A stretch of DNA of 64,000 nt from Stemphylium vesicarium (Eukaryota; Ascomycota; Dothideomycetes; Pleosporales; Pleosporaceae), in assembly GCA_004380135.1 (NCBI GenBank), contig QXCR01000039.1, positions 124,001 through 188,000 of the forward strand, read 5' to 3'. Made by a program: the position numbers and the translations under genes. This document shows, piece after piece, positions 11,931-21,953 of the stretch (positions are counted from its first letter, which is position 1; every line of letters starts with the position of its first letter). The notes beneath the pieces were generated by a model, which was not told the DNA's origin, made no database searches, and saw only the letters and a list, made by a program, of their open reading frames with translations.

Positions 11931-12128
11931 CATTTCTACACTAGAGGGTGGAAAATGGATGTGCATGTACTCCAGGTGATGAATGAGTATGGAGTTGATT
12001 TAGCAAAGAAGGACGATCAAGGGAGAACGATGTTGCGCATCGCTGCTGCTCGTGGCTCTATGACACAAGAATCGCGGGAATTTCTCATCGGTACGATCGG
12101 CCTTGGATTAAGCAAAGAAGATAAGTAA
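11931..12128 (+). pseudogene. In-frame ankyrin continuation after the TGA of the HET-NACHT gene
   Basis: Directly after the TGA at 11928-11930 the same frame stays open for 65 codons to a TAA at 12126. The translation (HFYTRGWKMDV, then GVDLAKKDDQGRTMLRIAAA) is a clear further ankyrin repeat, with the D-x-x-G-R-T-x-L core. The codon before TGA is CTT, so a TTA-to-TGA change would explain the loss: NLLHFY fits the ankyrin NxLH pattern. I found no intron of acceptable size that removes the stop and keeps this frame. The segment is therefore either a disrupted 3' end or reached by stop-codon readthrough. Confidence 0.7.
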
Positions 12129-12713
12129 GCATGTTAGAACTTACAGCGCGGCACTGATGCGCGTCTCAAAGAGCCATGTGAAGCAAGTTTGAAAATCGCT
12201 AGGGACGCGCTGTTAACGTTTCAGGATTAGCATGTGAGCCGGACCCATTACTCTCGAGTCTTGGGTTTCCAGGCTAGTAACTAATTGATATTCCCCGTTC
12301 TCTTACCACTGGCGAGATGGAACAAATTCGATGCATGTAAAGAAACGAGATTTTTGTCTAGTGAAAAATGTTGATCAGCTGACCAGGGACGGGGGCCACA
12401 TCATCGCGGTTACAAGCATATCTGTCCTCAGCGCAGCCTTGAAACTTTCAATGGCGAGCGAACAACAAAGCAACTCAGCCGGCAATCTATAGTTGAAGGT
12501 GCTGACAGTCCGGAGGATAAGAGGGCTTCGAGAAGGGATGATTGGGCACCCGAATGCAAGCTCCACTGTCTCCCGTAGCTACAGCCCTAAATAACAGCAC
12601 TGTCATAAGAAGCGCCACTAGAGTAGTAGTCTGCCCGCCTAAGCCATGCCTTTATTCATTCCCGGCACCGCTCTTTCGACGAGGCCAAGTTGGACTTAAG
12701 AGCAGCAGTCCAG
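12129..12713. other. Intergenic, 585 bp
   Basis: Lies between two genes that converge on it. No convincing frame, RNA gene or repeat is seen. Confidence 0.4.
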
Positions 12714-13688
12714 TTACATTCCAAGTAAGCGAGGAACCCCAATCCGCATGATGTAATGTTGTCCCATATCTCCGGCGCATACCACAAATGCATGATCCCC
12801 AATCTTCTGCTGCGTAGCAATCCACCCATCCAAATTAGTCCCAACATTCCTGACCATCTCACCAAGTTCCTCCACTTTAGTCTCCCGCCTCTCCCGGTCA
12901 TCGCGTAAACTCCGTATTAGCTTTTCATTCCTCTCCGCCACTCTGTCAAGCAAATGTTAGCGAATGCATTTCTTCAGCACATGAGGACGTCGGGGACAGA
13001 GACTGCGGTGAAGAAGCTAGCATACCTATTGACAGTAAAGACTTGGTAGAAGTGAAGTCGAGAGCGGATGATCGCTTGTTTGTTTGTCAACCCCAACACT
13101 TCGTCTCGGACCTTGTGCCATCGTATCGCGGTTGTTGGACAGCCGAGATTCCACAAACATGGAAAATGACCATTAAGGCTGACCAGTTCATAATACCATG
13201 ACCAAAGCGTCCAGTGAGCAAAGTAAATAGTCGAATGAGAATGCTGCGCCTTGCTCGTAATTTTAGCTCCGCCTCAGATTGTAGCTGTTCATTGGGCAGC
13301 TAACTCTGAACTTCTTTAATTATTTTGGGCTGTCGATTGGATGCTTCCGTATCTTGATTGCGTGGCGTGCGCGTCGAGTTTGAGAACCTCTTTGAGCCTC
13401 TGACGATGAGGATGTGGCGCATAATCGTCATCTCGGTATGATAAAGGTCTTTGATGATGTTATGCAGCCATTCCATATCAGACCCTTGATCTGTTCGTCC
13501 CGCAAGGCTTTGCGTAGCCAACATGCTTTCAGTCTCTTCGAGTGTGGCGTTAACCGACTCCTGAATATTGTCCAGCTCTCTCATGCTGTTTTCCAACGTG
13601 TTGTATCGGACGTATACGAAGGCTAGGATCGCGGCGATGAAATTAAGGATGCCAGTGATGTTGGTCGTAATGGAAAGCGGGCTGTCCA
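12714..13688 (-). CDS. Unrecognised membrane-anchored coiled-coil protein (partial model)
   Basis: I do not recognise this gene. Three exons can be joined: 13312-13688, 13026-13243 and 12714-12942. The second intron (83 bp, GTATGC, GCTAAC, TTGACAG) is well supported and gives FTVNRVAERNEKLIRS. The first (68 bp, donor GTTCAG) is weak. The N-terminal part has one clear membrane span (ITGILNFIAAILAFVYV) followed by a helical region; the middle contains WSWYYELVSLNGHFPCLWNL, and the end is charged, helical and probably coiled coil (ERNEKLIRSLRDDRERRETK). No ATG lies in the first exon; it is preceded by a good acceptor at 13689-13691, and if the upstream exon ends in A the start codon itself would be split, giving MDSPLSITTN. 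Function unknown. Confidence 0.55.
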
Positions 13689-14274
13689 CTGTGGAAGTGG
13701 GGTATGCTGCTCTAGGTACCGAGAAACCTCATACGAAAATGCGAAAGAATATATCACAAGGAGAGAAAACTGCGAAGAGTTTCGCTGCTGAACAACCGCC
13801 CCCGCCCCAGGTAGCAGCTGACCTAGCTGCGCTAGCATTGTGGCGTTAGATTCGTATGGATTAGCTGCTGGACGCAGTAGAACTGGGCTGATTCAGCTGG
13901 CCCCAGAAGCGATTTCAAACAGGCAACACACAGACAACCTTTCCATAAGTATACGAGCCTTTCATTGCTTTCGTCTATCTATTTGTGAGCCCATGAGAAA
14001 AAATGTCATCGTACACAGTAAGAATGGAAGGAAAGGAGAGAGAAGACGCCTGTAAATGCAACAAACATCATCTGGCCAAGGTACAAAAAAGGAACATGAA
14101 CCAAACCGTCCAGGCTGTTATAGGCATACTCATTAGAAAAAAGAAAACAAGGCCGTCAGACTTGCAAAGACATAGAGGGGAAAGCAAATTGTTGCAGAAC
14201 CATCTCAAAAAGCCCTTGTAGGAGACCATCATAGTAATACACGCTCTGGCGATCTAAACGAAGCATCGCATCCT
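13689..14274. other. Intergenic, about 585 bp
   Basis: Should contain the missing first exon and promoter of the preceding minus-strand gene, and the 3' flank of the bifunctional phosphofructokinase gene. No firm feature could be placed. Confidence 0.35.
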
Positions 14275-16599
14275 TTAGTTGTTAGCCATGATAGGGCCAC
14301 GTCTCAGCTTGTAGTCTGGTAGGTGGTCGAAGTCGTCTGTTTCATGATTGTAGCGCCAGGCTTTGAATTCGACACCATAGGGCTTGGGTTCGAGCTGGTA
14401 TAGCATGCCAAGTGGGCAGTCAAGGTCGGCTACATCCTCGCGCTTCAGGCCCTGGAAGTATGCTAGCAGTACGCGTGCGACGCTACGGTGGGTGATGAGC
14501 AGGCAGTGGTCAGTCATGCGCTCCAACTCTACGATGACAGGGCGAATTCGGTTGATGACGTCGAGGTAGCCCTCGCCACCGGGGCCAGGATAACGATATG
14601 CAAGCTTGTCGCGCCGCCGTCGGAGGTACTCGTCGGCGTATTTGGTGCGAATCTCCTCGTATGTAAGACCCTCCATGAGACCCGCGTTGAGCTCGTCCAG
14701 CATGCGCATCTGCTTGACCTCGAAATCCTCATCGCAAAAGTATTGGCCGGTCTGGATTCCACGCTTCAACATCGAAGTCCAAACACAGAAGTTGTGGGTT
14801 TCGAGCTCATGGCTATAGTATGGGTTGGGGGGAGTGTGGTCGCCGGCAACGGGTGGGAAGTGGGTATTGGCCCTCTTGTCTGCTTGCCTGATTGCCCATT
14901 CTTTGCGCTGTGCTGTGATGAAACGGGTCATTGCCTTTGCGTACTTTTGTCCGTTCGGACTGAGATCAGAGTCACCACCAATCTTTCCAGCGACGTTGTC
15001 TGTTGATTCGCCGTGTCTCGTTATCCAGATCATGCGAGGCGCGAGGTTAAAGTTCAGGAGATAGTAAACGGCCTGACCAGCAAGGAAGCCCTTGATTTGA
15101 TGCGAAATCATCTTCCGGCCCACATCCACCATTTGGACATAGGGCATGTTGTGATCTTCCTCGTAATCGCCGATTGGGACATAGTTCTTTTCATAAATTG
15201 CCACTCGCTTCTTGAAATCGGCAAGCGCAGCAACAGGATCCTTATCGGCATAGTCCGGTCCTGACAGCTTCAAGCGCATGTTTGATTCGAGCAGATCTTG
15301 GTCGCGGCAAACACTCTCCACAAAAAGCACATTCAGCTCTGGTCCTGCGCGTTGCCGTATCTTCTCCATGATTTGCTGTCGCCTGGCAAGGGTACTGTTG
15401 GTCGCATCAAATATGCCAACGGAGCCACTGCCCTTCAAGATGTAATCCAATAGGTCATCGAGCGTTTCCATGGCACATTGCTCTCGCAGAGCAGCCGCGC
15501 GCTGATTTTGTGGATCGAAAAAGTCTGCAGACTGGTCCATGGACTCATTCTCAGCATCGTCCTGCTCATTGTTCGGTGTAGGGGCTTTAGGGCCTGGTGA
15601 TGTGACCTCCACTCGAGGCGGTGGCAGTGTTGCGGTTTCGTCGTCGTCCTCCGCGATAGCGGTACTACCCCGGCGTGGGTCCGGCAGGTTCTGTGGGTCT
15701 ATCGACCCATCGTGCGCGGGGTCGCCATTGATAAGAATTTTCGCAGCGATCTGCGGTAATGTGTCCTGGTGTTCCTCAATTGCCTGCTTGACGGAAGAAG
15801 AGACCCGCTCAAGGTTCGCTTGGGACAAGCGAAACCCACTGTGACTCGCGGCCACTCTCCGCTTCTCTCCCACATTGAAAATCTTAGTGTCGTGCTGGAG
15901 CCAGTTCAAGTACCGGGCCATTTTCTTTGTGATGTAAGACTTACCCCGCGCAGGCAGTCCCACCATGACAATGACTAGCTTGGAGCCGACATCGCGCTGT
16001 GCAATTTTGCCATCGGGGGAGACTTTGGACTTTGTGAGGCCGGGGATGTCGAGCGTCGTCGGCCGTAATCGTGGAGTGCCCGCGGCAGAGCTGTTGCGCG
16101 TGAGGGTGCTGTTACGGTCAGCGAAGTAGGAGGTGTTCTGCGACGGCGCCTCTCCATACTCTCGCGGACTTCCCGGAACAGAGGGCAACGGGGTGTCACT
16201 CAAGGCAGTGCCCACGCCATGGTTTCCGGACAGATGCCCATTCTGGTGCTGCTGTTGGACAGGATTCGGGACAGCCTTTAGTTCGCCATTGTGGAGGGCA
16301 CGCTCTTTGAGCGCCTGCACGTTCTTCGCGGGCGCAACAGCGGGAAACTTGGGCTCCGCAGAGACAGGGCGCGGCGTCAGGTCGTTATCGGTATTGGTGT
16401 TTGGCTGCTGTGCGTTGTCGAGAGGTAGGGTGAGTTTGCTCATTACAGATCGGGCGTAGGTAGAATGTGTGCTGAAGCGGCGGTTTGGCGGAGTAGAGTT
16501 GGGTGAGGAAGCTGAGGATCGGCGGCGGGAGTGCGAATGCTTGTGATGTACAAGCTCGGTGACCATCGGCGTCGGGACGGCTTCCATGTCTGGCGTCAT
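14275..16599 (-). CDS. 6-phosphofructo-2-kinase / fructose-2,6-bisphosphatase
   Basis: A single exon of 774 aa starting at ATG 16599; the frame is open two codons further but only to TTG. The first 190 residues are Ser/Pro-rich and disordered (SRRRSSASSPNSTPPNRR), a likely phospho-regulated tail. The kinase half has the P-loop MVGLPARGKSYITKKMARYL and FDATNSTLARRQQIM, and FVESVCRDQDLLESN. The phosphatase half has WITRHGESTDNVAGKIGGD with the phospho-accepting His, and LITHRSVARVLLAYF with the second His. The enzyme makes and breaks fructose-2,6-bisphosphate, which sets the glycolysis/gluconeogenesis balance in the cytosol. Odd points: VGEKRR in place of the more common VGEYRR, and a low-complexity insert of about 80 residues inside the kinase half. 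Identity is firm; the net direction of activity is not known. Confidence 0.93.
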   Translation of the reverse strand: MTPDMEAVPTPMVTELVHHKHSHSRRRSSASSPNSTPPNRRFSTHSTYARSVMSKLTLPLDNAQQPNTNTDNDLTPRPVSAEPKFPAVAPAKNVQALKERALHNGELKAVPNPVQQQHQNGHLSGNHGVGTALSDTPLPSVPGSPREYGEAPSQNTSYFADRNSTLTRNSSAAGTPRLRPTTLDIPGLTKSKVSPDGKIAQRDVGSKLVIVMVGLPARGKSYITKKMARYLNWLQHDTKIFNVGEKRRVAASHSGFRLSQANLERVSSSVKQAIEEHQDTLPQIAAKILINGDPAHDGSIDPQNLPDPRRGSTAIAEDDDETATLPPPRVEVTSPGPKAPTPNNEQDDAENESMDQSADFFDPQNQRAAALREQCAMETLDDLLDYILKGSGSVGIFDATNSTLARRQQIMEKIRQRAGPELNVLFVESVCRDQDLLESNMRLKLSGPDYADKDPVAALADFKKRVAIYEKNYVPIGDYEEDHNMPYVQMVDVGRKMISHQIKGFLAGQAVYYLLNFNLAPRMIWITRHGESTDNVAGKIGGDSDLSPNGQKYAKAMTRFITAQRKEWAIRQADKRANTHFPPVAGDHTPPNPYYSHELETHNFCVWTSMLKRGIQTGQYFCDEDFEVKQMRMLDELNAGLMEGLTYEEIRTKYADEYLRRRRDKLAYRYPGPGGEGYLDVINRIRPVIVELERMTDHCLLITHRSVARVLLAYFQGLKREDVADLDCPLGMLYQLEPKPYGVEFKAWRYNHETDDFDHLPDYKLRRGPIMANN

Positions 16600-17522
16600 T
16601 GCCAAGACTACGAAATAGTTATCTCAAAAGCTAGCCTCGCCGCTGCGCTAAGATAGCTCACTATGACTTGCAGCCGTGGAAGAGGTTAGTTTCGAGACCA
16701 AAGTTGAAGAAATTGTCGGGGAAGCTGCAAGAGATGGGTATCAGCCAGAACTGCCTTTGCCGTGGACGTGTGATGACAGCAGGCTGGCTGAACCGGTGAT
16801 GTTATCAAGGGACCAGAGGGCGATATGACTGTTCGGGATCGGCCTGTTTGGTTGAGGCTCAAGTCTACCAAGGGTTCCGCCGCCAGGACTAGGCCGTCGG
16901 CGGTAGCGGAAGCTGAATTTTCAGGAACGCGCAGAAACGTGTTGGGGATTGCATGACGCGCGATTTAAATCTTTTCTGCCTCCCAGGCAGCGAGATTGGG
17001 AAGAAACGAGGCGCGACCTATCCTCGCGTTGCTCTCCAAGTGACACCCTGCTTGGCGTCGTTACTGCTTGAAGCGGACAAACCCCACTCTCCGAGCTCCG
17101 AAACCAATCATCCGGACACGCCCTCTCATTGCAGGCAGCTCGAGACGACAAAGACAACCCTTACAAGCCCTCATTCCGTAATCTTAACAGTGGTATGTAG
17201 CTCCCTTTGTGGAATATATATCGTCGAATCCGAACTTCAGCGGTCGACAAGGGTCGGCCGGCTGCGCCCCACGATGCATCGTATAGATCCAAGTCCTTGG
17301 CACTCAATATGCATGCAACATGGGTGCTTCCCCAGACTTCCTGACGTAGCCCCATGGAGGTTTCATAGGTCGAGCTCCAAGATTGCGCGTTTTCGTAATG
17401 AGTTGCAACGCGTCTAGATTATGCCTCTCACTCATTCGGTTGAGTGGTTTGGAGGTCCTTTGGCACACGTGACGTAAAGCTGTTCGTTGCGACCTCGTGT
17501 CGGCAATAGAGAACTCAGACGT
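16600..17522. other. Intergenic, 923 bp
   Basis: Promoter and leader of the phosphofructo-2-kinase gene, and 3' flank of the DUF202-like gene. An open frame on the plus strand (16953-17417) has no domain-like composition and was not accepted. Confidence 0.4.
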
Positions 17523-18051
17523 TTACGTTGACAGCTTCAATGTGAGGACCAGCAGACATATGTATGCCGAAATGCTGAGAGCTGTCAAGACAAACACGAC
17601 GTTTCCACTGGTCCGAAACTTCTTCCGGTGCAGGCCATCCTCACCGACCTCGGAGAAGAACTGCTTGTTTCCTGTCGACTATCAGCACCCGATGCACATA
17701 AATCCATGCATGACTTCACCATGATACTGACCTTGCTGGCGTCGGAACAGGCTAGTGAATAGGATGCCAACCCCATAGACAGCGAACAATGCACCGATAG
17801 AGTAGAACTCGGCCGTGAATATCTTAAGAACCACAAGCGCAAATGAGAACTGGCCGATTGCCGTGCGGACATAGGCGCCTTCGAATGTCCTCTGCGCAGC
17901 GCGAATCTCAACGAGCTCAGCGCTAGTCAAGATGACTGAACGGGCGCGATGTAAGTGCAGACGGTATCTGTCTGATGCGTGACGGCCCTAGAGGGTGGTG
18001 GTTAGTCACGGTTGATAATCACAAGCTTGCCTAGACTCTCACTTCAAACAT
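17523..18051 (-). CDS. DUF202-like small integral membrane protein
   Basis: Three exons, 18043-18051, 17732-17987 and 17523-17671, give 137 aa. The first coding exon is only 9 nt (Met-Phe-Glu). Introns are 55 and 60 bp with strong signals (GTGAGA...CTCTAG and GTCAGT...CGACAG). The protein has a basic N-terminus, then AAQRTFEGAYVRTAIGQFSF, three membrane spans (ALVVLKIF, IGALFAVYGVGILFTSLF, VVFVLTALSISAYICLLVL) and a short charged loop. The pattern resembles the DUF202 (YidH/Vtc1-type) fold, in which an R-T-x-x-A/S run leads into the first span. It could sit in the vacuolar or another internal membrane, but no function can be assigned. Confidence 0.72.
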
Positions 18052-18520
18052 GTTGGAGGTTACAGGACAGGCTGGGTAGAAGGGTATAAGGTATCAAAGT
18101 GGTGATGTTTCGCTCGGGAGTACCTCGGGATGTAGATGAGAGTGTGATTGTTGGAAATGGGTGACGTAGTGGGGTACCTAGCCCGTTCACCGAGGCACAG
18201 TGCGCGACGCGTTGTGTGGCTTGGGTGTCCGTCATGTTATCGTCAACCTATAGGTGTAAAAGCAGATAAACTACAACGCATCCTAATGGCTTTGCTTCAT
18301 ACGACCATGCTCTGTCGACGCTGATGTTCACGTCTCATATTCTGGACAGCTCTGGAGGCTCGTTTGCTACCTACCCGTGAGCGGCTTGAGGGAGGGCTGC
18401 TGCAGGGTCCACGCAACCCTGAAACGTCGCACCGCAAACGACGTGAATCGTCCTCGACGCCAGCAACGCTGCCATCACATTTGATAGCACACACAGAATT
18501 GCTACGCTATTCAGCGCTAT
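18052..18520. promoter_or_regulatory. Divergent intergenic region, DUF202-like / RNase H1
   Basis: A 469-bp shared upstream region. No gene, RNA or repeat is seen in it. Confidence 0.4.
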
Positions 18521-20283
18521 ATGCTCCGTCTTGTCGGACGATTCCTCATTCGGCGCGTCGCTGTCTTTTTTTGTCGGGCCAAGGAAAGGTAATACCTCTC
18601 ACCCAGCCAACCGTCTCAAAGGCACAGACCTGATTGCCCTTACTTACCATCATGGGCTTTTACTAACGCTTTCCAGGCACACAAGTCCCCGCTACCATCC
18701 TCCCGCTAGCCTTCACGTGCGCATACCCAATTACCCTGCCCTGGCCCCATTCCTCAAACCGACCGCGACCAATCCATCTAGCCATCCCCGCCGTCGATAT
18801 TCCACTTGGGGAGACCATCCCGACACAATAGTCACCGAGGAAGGCTCCATGGCAGGCGCCTTGTCTGCCACGTCGTCGACCTCAGGGAAGCGCAAGCACA
18901 GCGCAACAAACAACTTCTGGGTCGTCAAGAACGGGAGAGCGTCAGGTATCTATCAGAACCTGGACGACGCACAGCGTCAGACCGAAGCATCTGATAAACC
19001 CGTGGGTGTGTAAAGCGAATAGAGGCGTATGTCTTCATACTGACGCCCAGCTAGTGAAGGGTTTTCCCACGCACGCCGCAGCCGAAGCGTTCCTGAGAGG
19101 GACCGCGGCTAAGAAAACCAAGGCAACAAAATATTACGGAGTCGCAGTTGGACGCGTCCCGGGCATCTACACAGATTGGCCCACCGCGAAATCGCACATC
19201 GATGGGGTTAAGGGTGCGAAGCATCAAAGCTTTCCTACCTGGGAGGAAGCGAAGGCTTTTGTTGACAGAATCAAAAAACCTCTTGGTGCTCCCATAAGCT
19301 TGCGGGGTGATCTTTCAGAGACGTCTTCAGCGACGACGCGCAAGATGGACGGGGACATAGAGCATGCGGCCAAGCGTCAAAAAACGGAGAATACTTCCCC
19401 TGCAATGGCCACAAGCAGCACAGATATCAAGATCGAGCCCGGCATGGGCCCCCTTCCATTCGATGCTGTGGATGGATTTGACCCAAATATCAAGCTTGAC
19501 GACACGTACGGAGATATCAGAGCCAAGACTGAAGACGAGCTCAGCGCGACCAAGCAGCAACCTACTGGGCATTTCAATGGACCTATCTATGTGGACACAG
19601 ACGGAGGTTCGCGCGGCAATGGAACAACAGGCGCAAAGGCTGGCGTAGGCGTTTACTTCGGCCCCAACGATCCTAGGTTAGTGTGTAGAGATCCGCCGTC
19701 GTCTACGATCTCTGACGACGACCATAGGAATGTAGCAGAACCACTGAGGGGAGAACGACAAACCAATCAGCGAGCCGAGCTTGTTGCTATAGCACGAGCT
19801 CTTGATCATATTCCAATCGATCGTAGCGTTATGATCAAGACAGATTCATGGTATTCGATTCGCTGTCTAAAGGAATGGAATGAGACATGGGAGAAGAGAG
19901 ACTGGAAGAATTCCGCTGGCAATAACGTGGAGAACCAAGATCTCATCAAACCTATACTTGCTAGAATGCGGGAACGTGAAGCTTGCCAGGCAGAGACTAC
20001 ATTTACTTGGATCAAGGGACACAACGGAGATCCAGGCAATGTTGGAGCTGATGCGCAAGCAAACAAGGGCATGGAAAAATGGACCGCAAAGCTTGCATCA
20101 GGGAGTGCTTTGGATATGTCACCAACGCTAAGGACGCCGTACACCAATACATGGCTAGAGCGGAAGCAACGAGGACTGAAGCAAGAAAAGCCGAAGCAGG
20201 AAAAATCTGAAGGTGACGAATTCGGGGGAGAAGATATGGACGAAGCTTTCAACAACCTGCCAAATAACGGAATAGATAATTAA
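18521..20283 (+). CDS. RNH1: Ribonuclease H1 with two hybrid-binding domains and a probable mitochondrial leader
   Basis: Exons 18521-18588, 18677-19001, 19051-19676 and 19728-20283 give 524 aa. Exon 1 encodes MLRLVGRFLIRRVAVFFCR, Arg-rich, without acidic residues and amphipathic, as expected of a mitochondrial presequence. A second in-frame ATG at 18849 lies just before the first hybrid-binding domain (NNFWVVKNGRASGIYQN); a second such domain follows (KYYGVAVGRVPGIYTDW). After an acidic linker comes the RNase H fold with all four carboxylates: YVDTDGGSRGNG, QTNQRAEL, IKTDSWYSI and GNVGADAQANKG. It cleaves RNA in RNA:DNA hybrids in nucleus and mitochondria. Intron 3 (19677-19727, 51 bp, GTTAGT...CATAG) is a multiple of three and stop-free, so a retained form would add 17 residues. 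Confidence 0.9.
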
Positions 20284-20948
20284 ACGATGGGCGTCCTCCG
20301 GATCTGTAGTCCTAGCCCGGCTGTCGGTCAACGCGGAGATGGGCGCCAGCACAGAGGCGCAGAAGAGTAAGGGATTCAGGATTAATGTTCACAAACATGA
20401 ATCCAGTCGGCGGCTATGACGCTATTAGCAGGTATCCGTAGATCTTCCAGGATCAAGAGCAGGATGTCGTTTTCACAAGCCATTTCAGAGCTGTATTGCG
20501 CACCACAACGAGAAGGGCTGCATCCAGTGTATAGATAACACTTCACTCCAATCAGGGTACCCGGTAGGCGCTGTAGTGGTGAATATACCCTCTCCTGGGC
20601 TAGCATGCCACTGCGTTTCATCATTTCCACACAATATATCTCGCTTCCTCCACGATTCAAACTACTTCTCATTTACGCCAGTCTTTTATTTCTGCCTCAA
20701 AAGATATCCTATCCAAGTGTGCGTAGCGATGATAGTTACGCGACAATGCAACTCGGTTTATCGGAACGTGCTTCGCCACGCGCTAGACTGAGATATCCGG
20801 AAAAGACGGCTCCTGCCGCCAGGCCACCCGTTATGATATAACGCTCGGCAAACACCTCCGTTTTGTGGTCACCAGTACTCTCTTAACCCTCTTTCCCGTT
20901 TTCTCCTACCAACTGCAACATCCGCAGCCAACTTTTATCGCGGCCAAC
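20284..20948. other. Intergenic, 665 bp
   Basis: 3' flank of RNH1 and 5' flank of the small gene at 20949. No RNA gene or repeat seen; short open frames are not credible. Confidence 0.4.
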
Positions 20949-21344
20949 ATGCACTTTCCCTTTCCATCGCACGCTACCATCGCAACCAGAATTCTACCCG
21001 CCTTCCGCTACATCACAGCTATTCTTTCAATCATACAACTGAGTCTCTTGACTGCTTCATTAGTTGAGGGTAGGGAGAACACTAGAAGTATCGCTTTCTC
21101 GACGCTTTCGACTTGCCTGGCTACCCTCCAAACATGGTATTACGGACTGTATTCTGAGAAAACGTTCAAGAGGGATTGCCAGAAGGAACTAGAATTAAAC
21201 AAAGCACGGGAAGGGGTGGTGGAGAAAGTTAGGGTGCACACGGAGCAGTGGAAGGTAAAAGAGGAGGAGAGATTGCTAGTGGAAGGGGAGGAGTTGGAGA
21301 AGGAGGTGGACAAGTTGGGGAAGGAGCTTGAGGGCATCGTGTGA
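20949..21344 (+). CDS. Small unrecognised membrane/coiled-coil protein
   Basis: An intron-free frame of 131 aa from ATG 20949. I do not recognise it. The N-terminal third is hydrophobic (YITAILSIIQLSLLTASLV), a short region contains LATLQTWYYGLYSEKTFKRD, and the last 50 residues are strongly charged and heptad-like (EQWKVKEEERLLVEGEELEK), suggesting a coiled coil on the cytosolic side. The composition is protein-like and upstream sequence is CT-rich as in fungal leaders. It points toward the small membrane-protein gene at 21551-21953 on the other strand. Role unknown. Confidence 0.5.
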   Translation: MHFPFPSHATIATRILPAFRYITAILSIIQLSLLTASLVEGRENTRSIAFSTLSTCLATLQTWYYGLYSEKTFKRDCQKELELNKAREGVVEKVRVHTEQWKVKEEERLLVEGEELEKEVDKLGKELEGIV

Positions 21345-21551
21345 GAGACAGGAAACAGTGCTTGCCGACTGCGAAAAGCGGTACTGTTTTGTAGTGCCGG
21401 GGACAATTGTGGTATCCAACGACCATAGCGACCTGTCGCGAAATAATCATTCCAATGTTTTCACCATGAACCTTTCCTACGCGCATACCCTCCTCGAATC
21501 CACTTCGTCGCGAAGCTTGCGCAACCCAGGCTCAAACCCTCCGTTCTCTCC

Positions 21552-21953
21552 TCACCAAAGTCTCCCCATCCACAATTCTGTAAACGCAACACACACGACG
21601 ACCACCACGTTCTCGACCACCATGAATGCAATAATGAGTGCAGCGAAATCCACCTCAAGTCTCACACCGTAGTCACGCAGAGTGTCTATAACCATCGGCT
21701 CTCCAATCATGACCACCAAGCCCACGCAAAGGGCCGTCAACACGCCGGGGAACAAGATGATTTTGTTTTCCCAGCTCGCGGTGAGGACGGCCGCGTAGTA
21801 GTTGACAAGCGAGAAGAAGTGCGTGACCGCGAAGCCGAGTGTGACCATGATGATGACGTAGATGGATGTGTAATATATCAGGGCTTTGAGGAAATCGATG
21901 CAGGGTCTCCTCCTTGGTGGGTCTCCAGGGCCATTGTTCCAGATGAGTAGCAT
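21552..21953 (-). CDS. Small unrecognised multi-span membrane protein
   Basis: An intron-free frame of 133 aa from ATG 21953. Three or four membrane spans are visible (YYTSIYVIIMVTLGFAVTHF, IILFPGVLTALCVGLVVMI, FAALIIAFMVVENVVVVVCV), with a basic N-terminus (PGDPPRRRPCIDFLKAL). Such long hydrophobic blocks separated by charged turns are unlikely to arise by chance. An additional upstream exon cannot be ruled out: another open frame extends back to 22110 in a different phase. No family recognised. Confidence 0.5.
   Translation of the reverse strand: MLLIWNNGPGDPPRRRPCIDFLKALIYYTSIYVIIMVTLGFAVTHFFSLVNYYAAVLTASWENKIILFPGVLTALCVGLVVMIGEPMVIDTLRDYGVRLEVDFAALIIAFMVVENVVVVVCVAFTELWMGRLW

Noticed and set aside
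11904..11944. A possible intron removing the TGA in the HET-NACHT gene (GTCAAC...CACTAG).
   Set aside because: Only 41 bp and it shifts the frame away from the downstream ankyrin sequence.
14488..15006. A 172-codon plus-strand frame within the phosphofructo-2-kinase gene.
   Set aside because: Antisense to the catalytic phosphatase region, no ATG-supported domain.
16953..17417. A 154-codon plus-strand frame.
   Set aside because: No domain-like or hydrophobic pattern, no introns or neighbours that support it.
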